Positions 1 to 6,389 of a stretch of 23,099 nucleotides of DNA are shown one piece after another (the stretch's first letter is position 1; the number at the start of each line of letters is the position of its first letter). The notes under the pieces were generated by a model. That model saw only the letters and a list, made by a program, of their open reading frames with translations, was not told where the DNA came from and made no database searches. The DNA lies in the IMG/VR virus record IMGVR_UViG_3300021075_000017, positions 1 through 23,099 of that record. One strand, written 5' to 3'. Made by a program: the position numbers and the translations under genes. This stretch comes from a virus.

Positions 1-2
1 CC

Positions 3-19
3 CTGGCGTACCGCGCCAG
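3..19. other. Short GC-rich inverted repeat at window edge
   Basis: CTGGCG at 3-8 and CGCCAG at 14-19 form a perfect 6-bp stem with a 5-nt loop. It lies 11 bases downstream of the stop of the leftmost minus-strand gene, where a terminator could sit. The bases that would show a minus-strand T-tract lie outside the window, so its role cannot be decided. Confidence 0.25.
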
Positions 20-30
20 TGCGGTTTAAT

Positions 31-522
31 CTATGCGGTCAAAGCAGCGACCTTATCTTGAAAAGCCGTTACCCGAACGTCTAATGCTTTCCGCGCCGCG
101 CTCAAGGTGGCGGCAGCAGCGTCCAATTCGGTTTCGCGTTCGGTTGCCGCCAGTTCGCGGACTTGCAAAGACTGATCCCTTGCAGCTTGGTCTTTGGCGG
201 TTTTTTCGCTATCGGTATTAAACGCGTTTTCGCGGGCGATCAATTCTTTTTCCCGAGCGTCAAGCGCCTTTTTTGCAGCTTTGGCCGCGTCAAGCGCCGC
301 CTGCGCGTCGGCCAGCATCGCCGCCGCTTCAGCTTTGGCAGTGTCAAGCGCAGCGGTAGCTTGGTCTTTTAGCTTGTTGGTGTCCTCAACGGCGTTTATC
401 GCACCTTGTCTTTTAGCCAGCTCGTCACGCACCGCAATCAATTGCAACAAGTCTTTAGGTAATTGTTCGGTGATGTAACTCACCATATCGACTGGTTGTT
501 GAATATCGTTAGAGACATCCAT
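31..522 (-). CDS. Coiled-coil virion-cluster protein, function unknown
   Basis: 163 aa, not recognised. After a short N-terminus, residues from about 35 to the end are almost entirely Ala/Lys/Glu/Asp/Gln-rich with heptad-like spacing (DTAKAEAAAMLADAQAALDA and similar), so a long alpha-helical coiled coil is expected. No signal peptide or membrane segment is visible. The ATG is supported by GAGG five bases upstream. It is the last gene of the late cluster in view, 10 bases after the 101-aa gene. Elongated coiled-coil proteins at this point in phage clusters are often tail, fibre or spike assembly parts, but nothing specific supports one of these. The long plus-strand frames across it are compositional shadows. 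Confidence 0.7.
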   Translation of the reverse strand: MDVSNDIQQPVDMVSYITEQLPKDLLQLIAVRDELAKRQGAINAVEDTNKLKDQATAALDTAKAEAAAMLADAQAALDAAKAAKKALDAREKELIARENAFNTDSEKTAKDQAARDQSLQVRELAATERETELDAAAATLSAARKALDVRVTAFQDKVAALTA

Positions 523-532
523 AGCGGCCTCG

Positions 533-838
533 TTAAGCGTAATAGCTAATGTTGATTTTGGCGCTGGCGGCTTGTTCGATAAACTGAATTTTCGTCAGAT
601 CGCCGTCGTATTGCAGCGTAACGCCAGCCGCCAAAGGCATCCCAACCGATGCGGTCGGTGCAGTGCCATCATCGCGCCAGCGAACCGCTTGGGTTTCTGG
701 TGTAATGATCGCAATAGCAGGCTTGCACCGTAGACCTTGAACGTCAATCACGGGAACCGTTAATCCGGTGGCCGCGCTCAACGAAGTGATCTGTTGATAG
801 CCAAGCCGCGTGGTAATTGCTTTTAAGTTAATTGCCAT
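533..838 (-). CDS. Small virion-associated-type protein
   Basis: 101 aa. The start codon directly follows the stop of the upstream 415-aa gene (TAA then ATG), with GGAAG as a modest Shine-Dalgarno site. The sequence alternates hydrophobic strands and contains QAVRWRDDGTAPTASVGMPL and a hydrophobic C-terminal strand ending INISYYA. This pattern is frequent in small phage proteins beside tail or fibre genes that are annotated only as structural or hypothetical. A small beta-sandwich virion component is the best guess; no enzyme motif is present. Confidence 0.6.
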   Translation of the reverse strand: MAINLKAITTRLGYQQITSLSAATGLTVPVIDVQGLRCKPAIAIITPETQAVRWRDDGTAPTASVGMPLAAGVTLQYDGDLTKIQFIEQAASAKINISYYA

Positions 839-2086
839 TTAGAATCTTCCGGTAAAAGACCTTAATCCTATTATTGACTCACCTGCGGTAAGAGTCAAGG
901 TGCCCGTGTACATCCCGCCGGGGCCGTAAACAACTCCCGCCAAAACGTAGGCCGGATCTGGGTATTCAGAAAACGGGCCTTGCCCCGTTATGAGCGGTTT
1001 GGTAATGACCGGCTGTAGCGTCAGGTCTACTAACTGCGATCCAGCAGTAAACACCGGCCTAACCGTTGGCGTGCTACCCGCAATCGATGGCTTCGTCAGC
1101 GCCGTTTGGCGCACATCATCATAGACTTGCTGCCCGATAGATATAGACGGCGGGACTGCACTAACAACCGTTGGCGGTGTTACAGCGGAAGGGAAAACCT
1201 TTGTTTTTGCCCGTTCTGCCTCATGCGTAGCCTGTGCGTGGCTACCCCATCTATACTCCTGTGCATTCGCACCGGGCAGACTGCCCGCAACCAGTGATGG
1301 CATAATTGCAGCAGGCAGAATATCGCTGTAAATCTGCTGTAGCCCGATAACGGGCGGCGGAACCCACTGAGCAGATACCGCAGGTGCCGATTGCGATGCC
1401 TTGATCACCAGCGCGGCGATTTGGGATGTATCGTCCTGCGATACGCTTCGTGTGAACGGGATTACAGGCGGTTTCTGTCCCGCCGTTTGCGACTTCCAAA
1501 TAGTAGAATATTGCCGATTCTCATCCTGAGGAAGCGTGGCAAAAAACGCAGCAATCGGGTTTGAAACTATAGCAGTTGGCGCTAATGGTTCAAATATCTG
1601 CGCGCCAATCTGCGTAGGGTCGCTCTGGGGCGGTGCTAACGTAGTAGCCGGGACTGCGCCCTGACCGATAATTACCGGCTTAAATAAAGCGGGTTTTACA
1701 TCATCGTATGTTTGCTGCTGAACCGAGATAAACGGCGGGACTGCTGTTGCAGTAGCGGGCGGCGAAGCTGCCGCGCTAAATATCGTAGTCTTTAAACCTT
1801 CAGCGGTCTGGATGGCGACAGCGTGGGTGCCGTGCCTGTATTCCTGTGCGTTTGCTCCGGGAACTTGCCCACTGACTACGGAAGCTAAGAAAAAGCCAAT
1901 GCCCGCTATCAGGTTGTAATTAGCAATCTGCGGGCTTGAAGAAAGCGTATTAACAAACGAACCCAACGGCCCAGAATTATCTGGAACCAATAGTTTCTGT
2001 GTTACAAACTTGGTTTGAAGATTGGGCGCAATGCCTCCCGGCACTCCTGCGCCGCGCCCAATTCCCCGATCTTGACCTCGTGCCAC
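839..2086 (-). CDS. Large virion protein with internal duplication
   Basis: 415 aa, function not recognised. It starts with GTG that shares one base with the upstream stop (TAGTG), so translation is probably coupled; GGGAAG lies about 10 bases upstream. Two copies of a roughly 75-80 residue unit are visible at about 72-148 and 268-345, each beginning PGANAQEYR, passing through VPP-I-I/V-QQ-YDDV and ending in a Pro/Thr/Val-rich strand. The C-terminus (YVLAGVVYGPGGMYTGTLTL) resembles a short motif common near the ends of phage tail or fibre-associated proteins. It is Pro/Ala/Thr-rich, with no membrane helices or catalytic motif. A fibrous or surface virion protein is inferred from composition and location. 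Confidence 0.55.
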   Translation of the reverse strand: MARGQDRGIGRGAGVPGGIAPNLQTKFVTQKLLVPDNSGPLGSFVNTLSSSPQIANYNLIAGIGFFLASVVSGQVPGANAQEYRHGTHAVAIQTAEGLKTTIFSAAASPPATATAVPPFISVQQQTYDDVKPALFKPVIIGQGAVPATTLAPPQSDPTQIGAQIFEPLAPTAIVSNPIAAFFATLPQDENRQYSTIWKSQTAGQKPPVIPFTRSVSQDDTSQIAALVIKASQSAPAVSAQWVPPPVIGLQQIYSDILPAAIMPSLVAGSLPGANAQEYRWGSHAQATHEAERAKTKVFPSAVTPPTVVSAVPPSISIGQQVYDDVRQTALTKPSIAGSTPTVRPVFTAGSQLVDLTLQPVITKPLITGQGPFSEYPDPAYVLAGVVYGPGGMYTGTLTLTAGESIIGLRSFTGRF

Positions 2087-2622
2087 TAGTTAATAGCTTC
2101 CCACGTTGACCAAAGCGGAATTACCGATGGCGCAACTGAAAAAGTAACGCCTATCCACAGACCAGTCGCAACCGTAGTATCAACCGATACACTGGCTGTG
2201 CTGGTATGTGTCACCACCGTCTGACTTGCCGCCGTAGCAATAGCACCACCGGATACCCACCGTCCAGTGCAAACCACAGAAGAGTTAGCACCAGCAGCAA
2301 CACCGATAACCCGATGGACTACCCAACACTCATACAAAAATGGCGCAGTCGTAATCGAAGGCACATAGTTCTGCGCCCCCGATGCGGTCAACGATGTGCC
2401 GCCGATCACCAGCCCGTAACGCGGCGTAATAATCAGCGTTCCCGCCGTTCCCGTAGTGCAAGTTCCGCCTACCGTCAGCTTGTAAACCTGACCGACACGC
2501 TGCGACATTGCTGGTAACGGCGTGAATATCGTAGGAACTAATACCGTTTCCGCAGTCGCGGTAATAGTTGGAAAAGCCGCTGTCGATGCGTCTAACAGCG
2601 TCCCTCGGAAGTTTTGGAACAT
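2086..2622 (-). CDS. Beta-rich virion protein, unknown function
   Basis: 178 aa. GGAGG seven bases before the ATG is one of the best ribosome sites in the cluster. The protein is Thr/Ala/Val-rich with alternating strands (VYKLTVGGTCTTGTAGTLIITPRYGLVIGG), as expected for an all-beta virion protein. Its C-terminal third carries CTGRWVSGGAIATAASQ, resembling GEWFVTGGALATVYSQ in the 159-aa protein encoded two genes upstream (2852-3331), so the two may be paralogous modules. The stop overlaps the next gene's GTG by one base. A decoration, fibre or tail role is possible. Confidence 0.55.
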   Translation of the reverse strand: MFQNFRGTLLDASTAAFPTITATAETVLVPTIFTPLPAMSQRVGQVYKLTVGGTCTTGTAGTLIITPRYGLVIGGTSLTASGAQNYVPSITTAPFLYECWVVHRVIGVAAGANSSVVCTGRWVSGGAIATAASQTVVTHTSTASVSVDTTVATGLWIGVTFSVAPSVIPLWSTWEAIN

Positions 2623-2625
2623 GGG

Positions 2626-2850
2626 TTATCCTCCAAAGGTATTATTAATCCAAGTTGCAAACGCCAAAGCGCCTGCACCAGAGATTGTGAAGTCACCGCT
2701 TGTGGTTTGTATCAAATGCAATTGACCATCAATGGTAACTTCTGCCGTGCCATTAGGCCCGCTAAACGATGCGGGCTTTTCGGCAACAATATTAGCCTTT
2801 GCCTCTTCTGCGGCAGCATAGGCGGTTGAGTAATCGCTTGCAAGGCTCAA
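2626..2850 (-). CDS. Small hypothetical virion-cluster protein
   Basis: 74 aa. The only reasonable start is a TTG one base after the stop of the upstream gene, with GGGAAG in that gene's last codons acting as Shine-Dalgarno site. The N-terminus (MSLASDYSTAYAAAEEAKAN) is helical; the rest looks like small beta strands (AEVTIDGQLHLIQTTSGDFTISG). It lies between two beta-rich virion candidates. No known domain is recognised. The TTG start is reasonable from spacing but not proven. Confidence 0.55.
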   Translation of the reverse strand: MSLASDYSTAYAAAEEAKANIVAEKPASFSGPNGTAEVTIDGQLHLIQTTSGDFTISGAGALAFATWINNTFGG

Positions 2851-2851
2851 G

Positions 2852-3331
2852 TTATTCTTCCCAAGTCATGCCGTAGCTCGACACGTCAGCACCCGCGCCG
2901 GTATTGTTGTTGCAACCGATTTGGCTGTAAACCGTGGCAAGCGCACCGCCCGTGACGAACCACTCGCCGCCTATCGGAAGCACCACCACACCGCCGCCGC
3001 CCTGCACGTTCCAGTTCTGGCGGAACAGGAAAGTATCGGCCACGTTTGCGGGCGGCGTAGTCGCGTAAGACAACACGAACGTCGCAACCGGCGTGATGGC
3101 GGGTGAAGTGGAAGTAATCAGCCCGTTGGTAGCCGCACCCGTAGCCGCAGTAGTGCTGCGCGACCAACGAGTGATGTAGCCAACAAGCGAAGTGCCGGAA
3201 CCGCCCCAGTTAATCATCTTAACCTTGGCGACGTTGCCCACGGTGAGCATGGTAAGAACCCCATTGTTTAACGTGGTTGCCGAAGCAGTGGGCGTGAAAG
3301 TAGCATTAGTGCCTGAACCGAACTGTGCCAT
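2852..3331 (-). CDS. Beta-rich virion protein, unknown function
   Basis: 159 aa. AAGGAG lies nine bases before the ATG. The sequence is Thr/Gly/Ala/Val-rich with short alternating strands and few charged residues, typical of phage decoration or tail proteins with jelly-roll or Ig-like folds. A Gly run (NVQGGGGVVVLPIGGEW) precedes FVTGGALATVYSQ, similar to a motif in the 178-aa protein encoded downstream. No enzyme motifs. It may be a virion surface component; this is inference from composition and context. Confidence 0.55.
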   Translation of the reverse strand: MAQFGSGTNATFTPTASATTLNNGVLTMLTVGNVAKVKMINWGGSGTSLVGYITRWSRSTTAATGAATNGLITSTSPAITPVATFVLSYATTPPANVADTFLFRQNWNVQGGGGVVVLPIGGEWFVTGGALATVYSQIGCNNNTGAGADVSSYGMTWEE

Positions 3332-3345
3332 GATGTAATTCTCCT

Positions 3346-3690
3346 TTAGGTAGCGCCGGTATAGATTGGATTATGGGGAACCGGCGCCGCCATCCCCGCG
3401 TCCTTCAACAACCTCTGAAATCTCATCTGACTTTCTGCAAACTGTTCAATCTTTTGCAGGAACGGTTCGCATCCAAATGTCTGCGCTCGCACACCGCACC
3501 CGTCACATATCGGTGCCATGCACTTGCCGCACCATGCGCCCGCGTCTTTCCATTCCTGCAATGCAATCACTTTCTGACAATGCGTGCATGTGCGAATGTC
3601 CGCTTCATGCCGCTTGCTGGCGTTCAAATTCTTGCCGTCCATCAGGTAGCCTGCGCCCTTGGTATATGGCGTGCCGATAACAATGCTCAT
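3346..3690 (-). CDS. Multi-CxxC zinc-finger protein
   Basis: 114 aa with seven cysteines: C35/C38, C54/C57, C62/C65 and C74. Three CxxC knuckles (CTHC, CGKC, CDGC) could bind one or two zinc ions, as in small treble-clef or double zinc-ribbon proteins. The C-terminal third is helical (FLQKIEQFAESQMRFQRLL). The start overlaps the upstream stop as ATGA and has GAGG seven bases upstream. Metal binding is inferred from cysteine spacing. Its role among virion genes is unknown; a DNA- or protein-binding morphogenesis factor is one option. Confidence 0.65.
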   Translation of the reverse strand: MSIVIGTPYTKGAGYLMDGKNLNASKRHEADIRTCTHCQKVIALQEWKDAGAWCGKCMAPICDGCGVRAQTFGCEPFLQKIEQFAESQMRFQRLLKDAGMAAPVPHNPIYTGAT

Positions 3691-3872
3691 GCTCGCGCCT
3701 CATGCTGGTTGTATTGCTTCAATAGCGGCTTTGCAGTAAGCAGGTCGTGCCGAGCAATCAACACGGCCTGCGCCTCGATGTGGCGTTTCTGCCGCATCAG
3801 ATCAAGCGCCGTGGCAATCGCCGCAAGCTCATCCTCGTTGCACCGATATTCAAATGTCTGCTGTTTAATCAT
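3687..3872 (-). CDS. Small helical protein, unknown
   Basis: 61 aa. It overlaps the upstream 68-codon frame and the downstream zinc-finger gene through ATGA junctions at both ends, a sign of translational coupling. The sequence is mostly amphipathic helix (ELAAIATALDLMRQKRHIEA), with one cysteine and no motif I recognise. The double coupling supports it being translated; the function is unknown. Confidence 0.55.
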   Translation of the reverse strand: MIKQQTFEYRCNEDELAAIATALDLMRQKRHIEAQAVLIARHDLLTAKPLLKQYNQHEARA

Positions 3873-4075
3873 GGCATCACGTAGTATTGTTTTACCATCT
3901 GCGAGGAAAATAATGCGCCACCAGCAGCGGCACCAGCCCTAGACCAGTATTGTCTAGGTTTGTAAATCCCCGCGAATGGCTCAGTGTATAGACGTTGAAC
4001 CTCAGTTTGGTTAAGTGCGCGCTTGTTATTCCACCCGTATGATTGCGTTAGTGTAGTCAGCAGCGGGGAACACAA
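3869..4075 (-). CDS. Orphan C-terminal tail of a LamG-like domain
   Basis: 68 codons from a TTG that lies inside the end of the upstream gene; an in-frame TGA at 4094-4096 prevents a longer N-terminus. Residues 15-44 contain RALNQTEVQRLYTEPF followed by KPRQYW. This matches the form RALS-x-AEVQ-x-LY-x-EPF that typically closes a concanavalin/LamG-like beta-sandwich in phage fibre and structural proteins, yet none of the sandwich precedes it. The frame is offset by one from the 149-aa gene it overlaps by 50 bases. It ends with an ATGA overlap onto the next gene, so translation may still be needed for coupling. It could be a decayed remnant, a real small protein, or reached by frameshifting. 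Confidence 0.45.
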   Translation of the reverse strand: MCSPLLTTLTQSYGWNNKRALNQTEVQRLYTEPFAGIYKPRQYWSRAGAAAGGALFSSQMVKQYYVMP

Positions 4076-4475
4076 TAGTGAAGGAGTTACTTGTCACTGT
4101 TTTATTACCCCCAAAACTAAGCACCGCAACTGCCTTATCCCCTTGTGAACTGTTGTATATGAGCGCACCAGCCGCAGTGAAAGATGCGGATGTCCATATC
4201 GCACTTGAGAAGCTCAGAAAAGCAGTATTACTTGAAACCGCAGGGGCAGGGCTGATAGTCAGTATCTTCCCGCCAGCCGAATACCCAGTGCCAGTTATTT
4301 CATTAGTTACACTGTAAACCGTAGTCGAGCTATCCAGCGTAGCTGTAGATGAATAAAGAGCTATCTTAAAGACATCCGCAGTGGTTGCTGCTCTAACTAC
4401 AGTAGTCCCGAAGGCATGTATCCCCAGAAGAAGCTCTGTCTTATAGCTATCACATGTAGTCTGTGAGATGGTCAT
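4026..4475 (-). CDS. Phage structural protein, beta-rich
   Basis: 149 aa. Features familiar from a widespread family of small phage structural proteins are visible: FKIALYSSTATLDSSTTVY in the first half, EITGTGYSAGGKIL in the middle, GALIYNSSQGDKAVAVLSFG late, and TIVFPAADYTNAIIRVE at the end. The C-terminus looks natural and complete. The start overlaps the upstream stop as ATGA, with only a weak Shine-Dalgarno site, so coupling is likely. It follows directly after a head-tail adaptor candidate, which fits a virion neck or tail component, but the exact location is unknown. Confidence 0.65.
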   Translation of the reverse strand: MTISQTTCDSYKTELLLGIHAFGTTVVRAATTADVFKIALYSSTATLDSSTTVYSVTNEITGTGYSAGGKILTISPAPAVSSNTAFLSFSSAIWTSASFTAAGALIYNSSQGDKAVAVLSFGGNKTVTSNSFTIVFPAADYTNAIIRVE

Positions 4476-5110
4476 TGCACCGGAACCCTAACCTGACCAC
4501 TACGATAAGCATCACGCCGGTCTTTACCATCACCCAGCATTTTCAACAGCATCAGAGACTCCTGATACTTTGACTCGTAGTTTGCAATAATATCTGCTTC
4601 ACCCTTCATATAAAGATAGGCTTCCCGCAGCGCACCATACAATAACACTGACTCAAAATTATCCCCTAGCCAAGTGGTTGAAGCCGTGACGATGCTCTCA
4701 GGGTAGTAGTAATAATGAAGCTCCACTGCATAATTCGCATCTGGAGTTGGCCCAAGGATCAAGGTGTCTGCATCAAATTGAGCGTAATGCTGCGGAGCGC
4801 CTGTATCCGTTGGAAGGGGATATGCCTCGCGGATGTAGTTCACATCCTTGTTCAACAAGAAGGTCTGCTCCAATGTAACGGGAGTTATAACAGCGAGCGA
4901 GAATGTCGCTAACCAATCCGTAGGCAAGGTGAGATACTTGTTAGAGGAAGTGAGGGTGCCTGTCTGGTTCTTCCTGATAGCAGGTATCTGAACGCTATTG
5001 TAAATACGTTCTTCTGCCAACTGCACGAAGTTAGGCAATTGAGCAACAAAAGAAGACTCGTCGTTTTCAACGTAGCTTTCAATCGCCGTGACCAACTCAG
5101 TATAGTTCAC
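4472..5110 (-). CDS. Head-tail adaptor (phage adaptor protein)
   Basis: 212 aa. The N-terminus (MNYTELVTAIESYVENDESSF, FVQLAEERIYNSVQIPAIRK) and the SNKYLTLPTDWLATFSLAVI segment match the pattern of phage adaptor proteins that connect the portal to the tail in P22- or T7-like virions. The middle has a repeating strand pattern and YYYYPE; the C-terminal half is helical (ESVLLYGALREAYLYMKGE). The start is GTG with AAGG nine bases upstream. The 53-aa gene ends 11 bases before. Together with the 237-aa protein it forms the likely connector pair. Assignment rests on family resemblance from memory. Confidence 0.65.
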   Translation of the reverse strand: MNYTELVTAIESYVENDESSFVAQLPNFVQLAEERIYNSVQIPAIRKNQTGTLTSSNKYLTLPTDWLATFSLAVITPVTLEQTFLLNKDVNYIREAYPLPTDTGAPQHYAQFDADTLILGPTPDANYAVELHYYYYPESIVTASTTWLGDNFESVLLYGALREAYLYMKGEADIIANYESKYQESLMLLKMLGDGKDRRDAYRSGQVRVPVQ

Positions 5111-5121
5111 GTTTAAACGCC

Positions 5122-5283
5122 TTAAGCCATAGGCCCGCGAGCAGTTACGCCTTTGGTAGCCGCCCCGGTTCCACGGATTTTAATCCCGCTGGTCTTCGTC
5201 CCTGTTTGCGGATAACCCGTATCTTTCTGCTCCCCCGGTTTGTTCTTGTTCGGTTGGGGTTGTTTGTATTTAGTGGTAGCCAT
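5122..5283 (-). CDS. 53-aa basic protein with GIKxRG C-terminal motif
   Basis: A small gene read directly from the sequence: ATG at 5283-5281, TAA at 5124-5122, with AGGAG five bases before the start. The product is Lys/Gly/Thr/Pro-rich and probably disordered in its first half (TKYKQPQPNKNKPGEQK). It ends with SGIKIRG, GAATKG and ARGPMA, a type of C-terminus I associate with small proteins in marine and freshwater phage head clusters. It fills the gap between the zinc-ribbon gene and the adaptor gene. Function unknown; the motif resembles the ends of the 83-aa and 419-aa proteins encoded upstream. Confidence 0.7.
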   Translation of the reverse strand: MATTKYKQPQPNKNKPGEQKDTGYPQTGTKTSGIKIRGTGAATKGVTARGPMA

Positions 5284-5291
5284 GATGTCTC

Positions 5292-5669
5292 CTAAGAAGT
5301 TGTTACTGTAACTGTTCCAAGCCCAGTACTGATCACCAGATCATTTGGGGTTAAAGCAGCATCAAAACCTCTAGAACCGCCCACTGGGTTCCATCCCCAC
5401 TGAGTAACTCTGCTGCCACCAGCGCCATCGTTTCCGTTAGCGTAGTAGCTGTTGTCCGGTCTGGGGTTCTCTACAGCTTGTGGATCATCTACCGGATACA
5501 TACCTAATTGCAACTGCGGTTGATCAGGTTCCCAGCAGTCATAACACACCATGATGTTAACATTTTTTGTTTTTATAATCAGGCTTTTAAGCTGTTTAAG
5601 CTTGAACCGGAATCCACACCGATCACATTCGGCTATAGCCCATTTGCCAGATGAAAACCGATTACCCAT
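5292..5669 (-). CDS. Zinc-ribbon virion-cluster protein
   Basis: 125 aa. C15/C18 (CDRCGF) and C42/C45 (CYDC) form a four-cysteine zinc ribbon in the N-terminal half. The rest is low in charge and aromatic-poor except for YYANG and WGWNP, ending in strand-like Thr/Val repeats (DLVISTGLGTVTVTTS). GAGG is six bases before the ATG. It sits between the two adaptor candidates, so a neck or head-completion role is plausible. Zinc binding is inferred; the family function is not known to me. Confidence 0.6.
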   Translation of the reverse strand: MGNRFSSGKWAIAECDRCGFRFKLKQLKSLIIKTKNVNIMVCYDCWEPDQPQLQLGMYPVDDPQAVENPRPDNSYYANGNDGAGGSRVTQWGWNPVGGSRGFDAALTPNDLVISTGLGTVTVTTS

Positions 5670-5672
5670 AAC

Positions 5673-6386
5673 TTACCTCATTATGCGCGGCACAAAGCGA
5701 ACCGGAGCTTTCTCCCGATCCTCTTCACTCGCCATCTGCCACTGCTGTTCATACTCCATTTTCAGCCCAGCCGAACGAACCTCCGCACCGGGAATCTTCA
5801 TCGACAGGTAGTAGGACAGCCCAGCCACCAGACAGGGGATAAACCGGAAGGGTATATCTTGCCCGTTTAAACCATTACCTGCGTCCTGCATCCGGCGCAT
5901 ACGCCAGTAAACAAAGGTGTAAGTGGTTCCACTATCTGGAGTAGGCCAGACATAAATCTTTGGGTATTGGACAACACTTGTTGAATTGGTCGCGCCCGTC
6001 TTACGCTGAATCCAAACTTGGATGGGGCGTCCCTTAGCGTTCTTATTAGGAATGGTTGCATACGTCGAAACACTAATACGGGGAATGCTGATATCTGTCT
6101 GAGTGGTGCTAGTGCCAGTGCGTATAACTTGCTCCAACAGGTCTATGGTATCCACCGGAAGATTGTAAGATGCCGTTCCAGCAACAAGAGCTATCTCCCC
6201 TTCCTCGATAGTCCACATATTCAAACCACGATTTGCCCACTCAATTGTGAGTAAATTCAACGACCTACGTGCAGTCTTGAGGTCATAACCACTGCGGAGT
6301 TCAGCCCCGCAACGCTCAAAAGCCTCTTCTACAAGGCTGTTGAGGTCTAGGTTGAACGCTGTGGTGTCTGTGGTTTTAGCGACCAT
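5673..6386 (-). CDS. Probable head-tail connector (P22 gp4-like)
   Basis: 237 aa. The pattern is that of gp4-like head-tail accessory proteins: an N-terminal helical segment (NSLVEEAFERCGAELRSGYD, ARRSLNLLTIEWANRGLNMW), a central strand region (TIEEGEIALVAGTASYNLP, PKIYVWPTPDSGTTYTFVYW), and a C-terminal helical region (RFIPCLVAGLSYYLSMKIP). These proteins dock under the portal and stabilise packaged DNA. No strong ribosome site precedes the ATG, but it lies three bases after the stop of the 419-aa gene, so coupling is likely. The homology is recalled, not computed; a closely related adaptor family is the main alternative. Confidence 0.55.
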   Translation of the reverse strand: MVAKTTDTTAFNLDLNSLVEEAFERCGAELRSGYDLKTARRSLNLLTIEWANRGLNMWTIEEGEIALVAGTASYNLPVDTIDLLEQVIRTGTSTTQTDISIPRISVSTYATIPNKNAKGRPIQVWIQRKTGATNSTSVVQYPKIYVWPTPDSGTTYTFVYWRMRRMQDAGNGLNGQDIPFRFIPCLVAGLSYYLSMKIPGAEVRSAGLKMEYEQQWQMASEEDREKAPVRFVPRIMR

Positions 6387-6389
6387 CGT

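Noticed and set aside
194-478. Plus-strand 94-aa Ala/Ser-rich frame
   Set aside because: Mirror of the coiled-coil gene's biased codons.
1251-1499. Minus-strand 82-aa frame inside the 415-aa gene
   Set aside because: Overlaps in another frame, Cys/Arg-rich by chance, no independent ribosome site.
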